Part shown: positions 45,544-49,028 of the stretch, one piece after another
Position numbering within the stretch: the stretch's first letter is position 1
Layout of the letters: every line of letters starts with the position of its first letter
IMG/VR virus record: IMGVR_UViG_3300021364_000034
Coordinates: 1 to 49,028 of that record
Strand: one strand, 5' to 3'
Source: a virus
DNA length: 49,028 bases
The notes under the pieces: model-generated
Database searches by the model: none
What the model saw: the letters and a program-made list of their open reading frames with translations, nothing else
What the model was told of the DNA's origin: nothing
Position numbers and translations under genes: made by a program

Positions 45544-45969
45544 TCAAATATAATCAACCCTTTTATGATGTTCTGGAACTACTTTTGTTAATGTGATTGA
45601 TAAAAGTCCGTCTTCAAATACGACGTTTGTGACCTCTGTGTCTTCAGATAGTGTCCAGGATCTTTCAAAGTTTCTTTGAGCCAATCCCTTGTGGACAAAT
45701 GTTCCCTCTTCATCAGATACTTCCTTTTGCCCCCTGACAAAAAGTTTTCCATACTCGGTGTAAGCATTTACTTGTTCCTTTTTAAATCCTGCTAATGCAA
45801 TTTCTAATTTTGTTTCATTACTATTTACTTGAATTACATTATAGGGAGGATAATTATTGACTGATGTACAAGAAATTCTATCAAAATATTGATCCATTCC
45901 GATTGAATTTTTTGCAATACGATCCATCAACTGATCTAAATTGGCAACATTATACTTTGCAAGTGACAT
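45544..45969 (-). CDS. hsp20: Small heat-shock protein (Hsp20/alpha-crystallin)
   Basis: From the ATG at 45969 (AAGGAG seven bases before) the product has 141 residues. The alpha-crystallin domain covers roughly residues 40-130: YPPYNVIQVNSNETKLEIAL, AGFKKEQVNAYTEYGKLFVR, RNFERSWTLSEDTEV and the closing FEDGLLSITL. These proteins hold unfolded proteins in oligomers. Nearly all T4-like cyanophages have one near the replication genes. It is flanked by terminators. Confidence 0.94.
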   Translation of the reverse strand: MSLAKYNVANLDQLMDRIAKNSIGMDQYFDRISCTSVNNYPPYNVIQVNSNETKLEIALAGFKKEQVNAYTEYGKLFVRGQKEVSDEEGTFVHKGLAQRNFERSWTLSEDTEVTNVVFEDGLLSITLTKVVPEHHKRVDYI

Positions 45970-46043
45970 GTGACTTCTCCTTAATAAGCGAGATTGTGTT
46001 GTGTGGACCCTTACGGCGTCCAATATTATTTAACCATAAAACG

Positions 46044-46077
46044 AAAAAAAGAGATATGGTGAAAACCGTATCTCTTT
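46044..46077 (-). terminator. Intrinsic terminator after regA
   Basis: AAAGAGATA (46077-46069) pairs with TATCTCTTT (46056-46048) over 9 bp; GGT/ACC inside adds further pairing around a small loop. A T run follows (46050-46044). It ends the gp44-gp62-regA unit. Confidence 0.85.
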
Positions 46078-46123
46078 ATAGGGTGTTCCGATTGTAGAGT
46101 GTGCCGCACGAAAAGCACGAAAA

Positions 46124-46131
46124 TATTTATC
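46124..46131 (-). promoter_or_regulatory. Late promoter candidate (GATAAATA) just before a terminator
   Basis: GATAAATA on the minus strand overlaps the regA stop codon and lies 47 bases before the terminator stem at 46077. The arrangement repeats that at 45322-45265. It may be chance. Confidence 0.3.
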
Positions 46132-46564
46132 AACCTTCTTCAGTCTTTCCTCTCTTACCGATATTATACTTCTGTTCCAGTGTCCAATCACTCTTATCCC
46201 TATAAGAGAGAACTTTTATTTGATTCAATGGTGAAATGTCAAGAACAGAATCTTCTTTGACAATAGTAATAAGTCCCCAATCTGAAAGAAGTTTAGTAAT
46301 ACGATTCCTTCGCTGAACATCATTTACAGTAAGGTTGGCATATTTACCATCAAGAGCAAACAGTTCTTTGAAATGTACAATGAAGTACTTTCCTTGTTTA
46401 TGAAGAATATGACATGATTGATACAGTTTCTTCTCTTTCCTAGAAGCTACTCCAATACGTGTCAGAGTTTCTCTTACCTTAAGAAAATCATCAGGTTCAT
46501 TAAGTCTGATCTCGACCATTTGATCTTGAGACCAATTTACCTGAGGTTCAGCAGTTTGGTTCAT
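46130..46564 (-). CDS. regA: Translational repressor RegA
   Basis: The 144-residue product has the RegA features VEIRLNEPDDFLKVRETLTR, GKYFIVHFKELFALDGKYAN and the basic DVQRRNRITKLLSDWGLI. RegA binds the start regions of early phage mRNAs and blocks translation. It is a little longer than T4 RegA (122). It starts 4 bases inside the end of gp62, the same order as in T4. Confidence 0.95.
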   Translation of the reverse strand: MNQTAEPQVNWSQDQMVEIRLNEPDDFLKVRETLTRIGVASRKEKKLYQSCHILHKQGKYFIVHFKELFALDGKYANLTVNDVQRRNRITKLLSDWGLITIVKEDSVLDISPLNQIKVLSYRDKSDWTLEQKYNIGKRGKTEEG

Positions 46565-46947
46565 TTTTTTCCACCAGTTTCAAGTCGTTGTTTGATAAAT
46601 TCAATTTGTTCATTAGACAGTATTTTCAGAACTTGAGATGCCTTCTCAGTACTATATCCATAGTATTGTTTAACAAACTCTAAATCTGATACCTTTTCTT
46701 TTTTTATCCAAGGAGAGAATCTCTTCCTCTTTCTCAATATATTTAGATAAAAATTATATTGCATGTCCTTATCCAAGAAATGATATTTGTTCATTTCATT
46801 GGCGATCAGGACGCAATCAAGGTGTCCAGAGAAACAACGATTTATAATATAGGGAGGATACTCTTTGATAAGAGTGGAGTCTTCTTCAAGAAGATTCTCT
46901 TTCGTAAAATTAAGAGAGTTCAACCAATCCTTCAATTCAATTGACAT
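46561..46947 (-). CDS. 62: Clamp loader small subunit (gp62)
   Basis: The 128-residue product (T4 gp62 has 187) starts MSIELKDWLNSLNFTKENLL and has IINRCFSGHLDCVLIANEMN and MQYNFYLNILRKRKRFSPWI, segments known from cyanophage gp62. With four gp44 subunits it loads the sliding clamp. Identification rests on these segments and on the gp44-...-gp62-regA gene order. Confidence 0.88.
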   Translation of the reverse strand: MSIELKDWLNSLNFTKENLLEEDSTLIKEYPPYIINRCFSGHLDCVLIANEMNKYHFLDKDMQYNFYLNILRKRKRFSPWIKKEKVSDLEFVKQYYGYSTEKASQVLKILSNEQIEFIKQRLETGGKK

Positions 46948-46950
46948 AAA

Positions 46951-47238
46951 TCACAAAATAAGTTTACTACTAGGAGTTTTAATTGTAGAGAACATTTCTT
47001 CGTATTGTTCTACAAGTTCATCATTCACATTAGCCAGATATACAATCCAACGTCTATTGATTTCAAGTTCCTTCTCATCACGATTTAAAAGTGGTGAGTA
47101 AGGAGCAAAACCAAGTCTACCATCACCCTGATTAAATGCAACGATAGGATTCGAAACTACAATACTATCTTCTTTGGTTTCAATAACATCTGCAACCACA
47201 TCCTCACCAGAGGACATACGAAATACTTTTACATTCAT
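46951..47238 (-). CDS. Sm-like (LSm) protein, copy 3
   Basis: The 95-residue product begins MNVKVFRMSSGEDVVADVIE and ends with a strand INRRWIVYLANVNDELVEQY, matching the protein at 44895. It belongs to the cyanophage Sm-like family. Placement between clamp-loader genes in this operon suggests a role in phage RNA or replication control. Whether it forms a ring, and on which RNA, is unknown. Confidence 0.72.
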   Translation of the reverse strand: MNVKVFRMSSGEDVVADVIETKEDSIVVSNPIVAFNQGDGRLGFAPYSPLLNRDEKELEINRRWIVYLANVNDELVEQYEEMFSTIKTPSSKLIL

Positions 47239-47244
47239 TTAAAA

Positions 47245-47910
47245 TTACACTCCATCATCAAAAAAATTATCTAAAGTTGTTTGTTCTGGTTTCAAAAAGA
47301 AATCAGGATAGGTTTTAAAAATAATTGGATCATATTTACTATACACTAATAGTTTGCTAAAATCAATGTCTGCTGGTTTTCTTTTCCAATTATCTCTATC
47401 TAAGCAAGGATTTTTACCAAAAATAAAATTTCCATCTTCACGAAGAGGAATCAAATTTACAGGAGTTTCCCAAATTAATTGTCGATATGGTGTAAGAAGA
47501 ACATGATAAAAATAATCATAATCTTTTGGGCATTTTTGAGATCTACCATTTTTTAAGTGGGGAGCAGTTTTTCCACCACTTTGAAAGTTAAAGTTAAAAC
47601 GAGAACGATAAACTTTTTTTCCAGTTCTTTTGAAAATACCATGATCCATATCAAGTTGATAAACAACTTTTTTTACCTGACCTCGGATCCAACCTTCTGG
47701 TTTTTCAATAAGCAAATCAACACCCTCATCAACATGAGGTTCTGCAATATTGATACCTTGCAAAAGAAAATATGCCTTAACAAGATTCTCACATGCAGTT
47801 CCACCAAACTTCGTGAGACCATCTTCTCTACTAAGAGGTTTGGTTTCCTCCTCCATCAAAAGTGGCATACATCGAACTAATCTTTGTGCATTTGGAGATC
47901 TATTACCCAT
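47245..47910 (-). CDS. PD-(D/E)XK-like nuclease with a C-terminal clamp-binding motif
   Basis: The 221-residue product starts at the ATG overlapping the gp44 stop (TAATG). Around residues 35-90 is a PD-(D/E)XK core: GTACENLVKAYFLLQG, then DEGVDLLIEKPEGWIRGQVK (Asp, and QVK in place of ExK). The C-terminal tail is QTTLDNFF followed by DDGV, a near-perfect PIP box (QxxLxxFF), the motif by which proteins bind sliding clamps. It sits between both clamp-loader genes. A replication-coupled nuclease or repair enzyme is inferred; homing is less likely because the gene is neatly coupled. Confidence 0.72.
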   Translation of the reverse strand: MGNRSPNAQRLVRCMPLLMEEETKPLSREDGLTKFGGTACENLVKAYFLLQGINIAEPHVDEGVDLLIEKPEGWIRGQVKKVVYQLDMDHGIFKRTGKKVYRSRFNFNFQSGGKTAPHLKNGRSQKCPKDYDYFYHVLLTPYRQLIWETPVNLIPLREDGNFIFGKNPCLDRDNWKRKPADIDFSKLLVYSKYDPIIFKTYPDFFLKPEQTTLDNFFDDGV

Positions 47911-48857
47911 TACTTAAATTCACACTCCACCATAATTTCAGTTAGACATGCAAGCATATTTATCTCTTGATCTGCTACAAATGCCGCCTGATACTGATAC
48001 TTAGCAATAATGAGAACAGCAGCAGCGATACCACTACCATCCAAGTGTGAATATACTGCGTCGTAAACACTACGAAGAAGAACGTGAGGGTCATTATCAA
48101 GATTATCCACGACCCACTTCCTGACCTTAGCAAATTCTTTATCCTTGAGATTTTTAAAAAGTTCATCGGTTTTTACATTACTAAATGCAGCTAAAATGCC
48201 AGTATCAATTTTACCACTTACAGAATATCTCTGTAGTTCATTCAGAACACGTCTCCAGTCAGGAAAGTGTTTCTGAATAAGTTCTACCAAGACCTTGTTA
48301 TCATATTCAATACCCTCTGTAGAGAGGATTTGTTGGAGGCGAAGGTAGAACTTTCCTGCAAGTTCCTGACGTTCTTTTCCTTTAATTGAGAAGTCAATGA
48401 CTGCACATCTGGAGTGCAGTGGTGAGATGATTTTGTTTTTGTAGTTACATGTAAAGATGAATCTACAGTTACCAATAAACTCCTCAGTAAACGCCCGTAG
48501 GCAGAGTTGAACATCCGGGGTTGTGTTATCTGCCTCATCAATGATGATGACTTTGTGTTTTGCAGTTGACGAAAGTGATACGGTCGAAGCGAAATTCTTC
48601 GCATTGTTTCTGACAGTGTCGAGGAATCTTCCTTCATCGGATCCATTGATGACATAATAGTCTACTCCAAGTTCATGACACAGTGCCTTAGCGACTGTGG
48701 TCTTCCCACAACCAGGAGGACCAGATAAAAGAAGGTTGGGCACTTCACCCTTCTCTACAAATTTTTTGAATGTAGTCTTAATCCCGTCAGGGAGAATACA
48801 ATCCTCAATAGTCTGTGGTCGGTAAGATTCAACCCAGACAAATTCATTACGATTCAT
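47910..48857 (-). CDS. 44: Clamp loader large subunit (gp44)
   Basis: The ATG at 48857 gives 315 residues, MNRNEFVWVESYRPQTIEDC. AAA+ motifs are clear: Walker A LSGPPGCGKTTVAK (46-53), Walker B KVIIIDEADN (near 104-111), and sensor and SRC motif SPLHSRCAVIDF. A TTG four codons upstream extends the frame but overlaps the previous stop. gp44 with gp62 opens and loads the clamp using ATP. Confidence 0.96.
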   Translation of the reverse strand: MNRNEFVWVESYRPQTIEDCILPDGIKTTFKKFVEKGEVPNLLLSGPPGCGKTTVAKALCHELGVDYYVINGSDEGRFLDTVRNNAKNFASTVSLSSTAKHKVIIIDEADNTTPDVQLCLRAFTEEFIGNCRFIFTCNYKNKIISPLHSRCAVIDFSIKGKERQELAGKFYLRLQQILSTEGIEYDNKVLVELIQKHFPDWRRVLNELQRYSVSGKIDTGILAAFSNVKTDELFKNLKDKEFAKVRKWVVDNLDNDPHVLLRSVYDAVYSHLDGSGIAAAVLIIAKYQYQAAFVADQEINMLACLTEIMVECEFK

Positions 48858-48859
48858 TA

Positions 48860-49028
48860 TCAAATCCAATCAGGTTTGCGATGGGGAAGTCTAACATAAT
48901 TATCCTTCACCCATGATTTAGATGCAATGTACATTTTGTATTTGTCGTAAATATCAATACTCGTATCATACTTGAACTCATCAGGTCCAGCAAAGACAAA
49001 CGGTTTAGGACCCTTCCCAGAGCGTCCT
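48860..49028 (-). CDS. C-terminal end of an unidentified protein (runs off the right edge)
   Basis: The open frame covers 55 codons and ends TGA two bases before the gp44 ATG. It reads GRSGKGPKPFVFAGPDEFKY, then DTSIDIYDKYKMYIASKSWV and a basic end RLPHRKPDWI. In T4 the gene before gp44 is the sliding clamp gp45, but this tail does not look like one. With only the end visible I cannot identify it. Confidence 0.7.
   Translation of the reverse strand, partial: GRSGKGPKPFVFAGPDEFKYDTSIDIYDKYKMYIASKSWVKDNYVRLPHRKPDWI

Noticed and set aside
47955-47962. Late-promoter-like GATAAATA inside gp44
   Set aside because: It lies within coding sequence near no suitable downstream gap, and single-mismatch matches are expected by chance in this AT-rich DNA.
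1-49028. CRISPR arrays, insertion sequences, rRNA genes
   Set aside because: I found no regularly spaced repeats, transposase genes with terminal repeats, or rRNA-like sequence.

Overview
This window is a piece of a T4-like cyanophage genome, that is, a myovirus of marine Synechococcus or Prochlorococcus. The T4 core is present as gp41 helicase, UvsX, gp43 polymerase, gp44/gp62 clamp loader, RegA, gp61 primase and NrdA/NrdB. It is mixed with cyanophage hallmarks: high-light-inducible proteins, plant-type ferredoxin, PstS, MazG, Hsp20 and Sm-like proteins. The DNA is AT-rich and nearly every gene is on the minus strand, so transcription runs from high to low coordinates. Both ends cut a gene: pstS on the left and an unidentified gene upstream of gp44 on the right.

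Layout from left to right. 1-1050 holds a probable Pho-regulated operon (a beta-barrel-like exported protein, then PstS) and small genes. 1410-3123 is the only plus-strand block, three exported Ser/Thr/Gly-rich proteins, and it overlaps a convergent minus-strand gene. 3.8-6.1 kb holds small membrane peptides, two HLIPs, ferredoxin and a second beta-barrel-like protein. 6.1-17.5 kb is a single long glycan operon of about 16 tightly overlapping genes: three GT11-type and several other glycosyltransferases, a GDP-mannose-3,5-epimerase-like enzyme, a split HldE pair, methyltransferases, a cupin and a HAD enzyme. 17.5-20 kb is a tRNA array with eight tRNAs, an embedded Phd/YefM-like antitoxin gene and two possible structured RNAs. 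20-27 kb carries an exported lysozyme-like protein, a GIY-YIG nuclease, ribonucleotide reductase and primase. 27-35.5 kb is late-promoter territory with virion proteins, three candidate internal (ejected) proteins and an O-fucosyltransferase-like enzyme. 35.5-49 kb holds DNA modification, nucleotide metabolism and replication.

The most interesting system is at 35669-38306. A CmoA-like (carboxy-SAM synthase family) protein, an asparagine-synthetase-like PP-loop amidotransferase and a DNA cytosine-C5 methyltransferase follow one another in one transcription unit. The methyltransferase has Arg where the family has the motif X Asn (IGR instead of IGN). In an engineered C5 methyltransferase a basic residue at that Asn creates DNA carboxymethyltransferase activity with carboxy-SAM. 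Together the genes suggest a natural pathway: carboxy-SAM, then 5-carboxymethylcytosine, then perhaps its amide. This is an inference from sequence. A caveat is that the CmoA-like protein does not keep the Arg199 equivalent in my by-eye alignment.

Regulation can be read in several places. There are good sigma70-type promoters (18496-18524, 45249-45277, 5545-5573, 17468-17496) and T4-type late promoters (TATAAATA on the minus strand at 6102, 27571, 32741 and 45322). Several intrinsic terminators share bases with the next promoter or the preceding stop codon.
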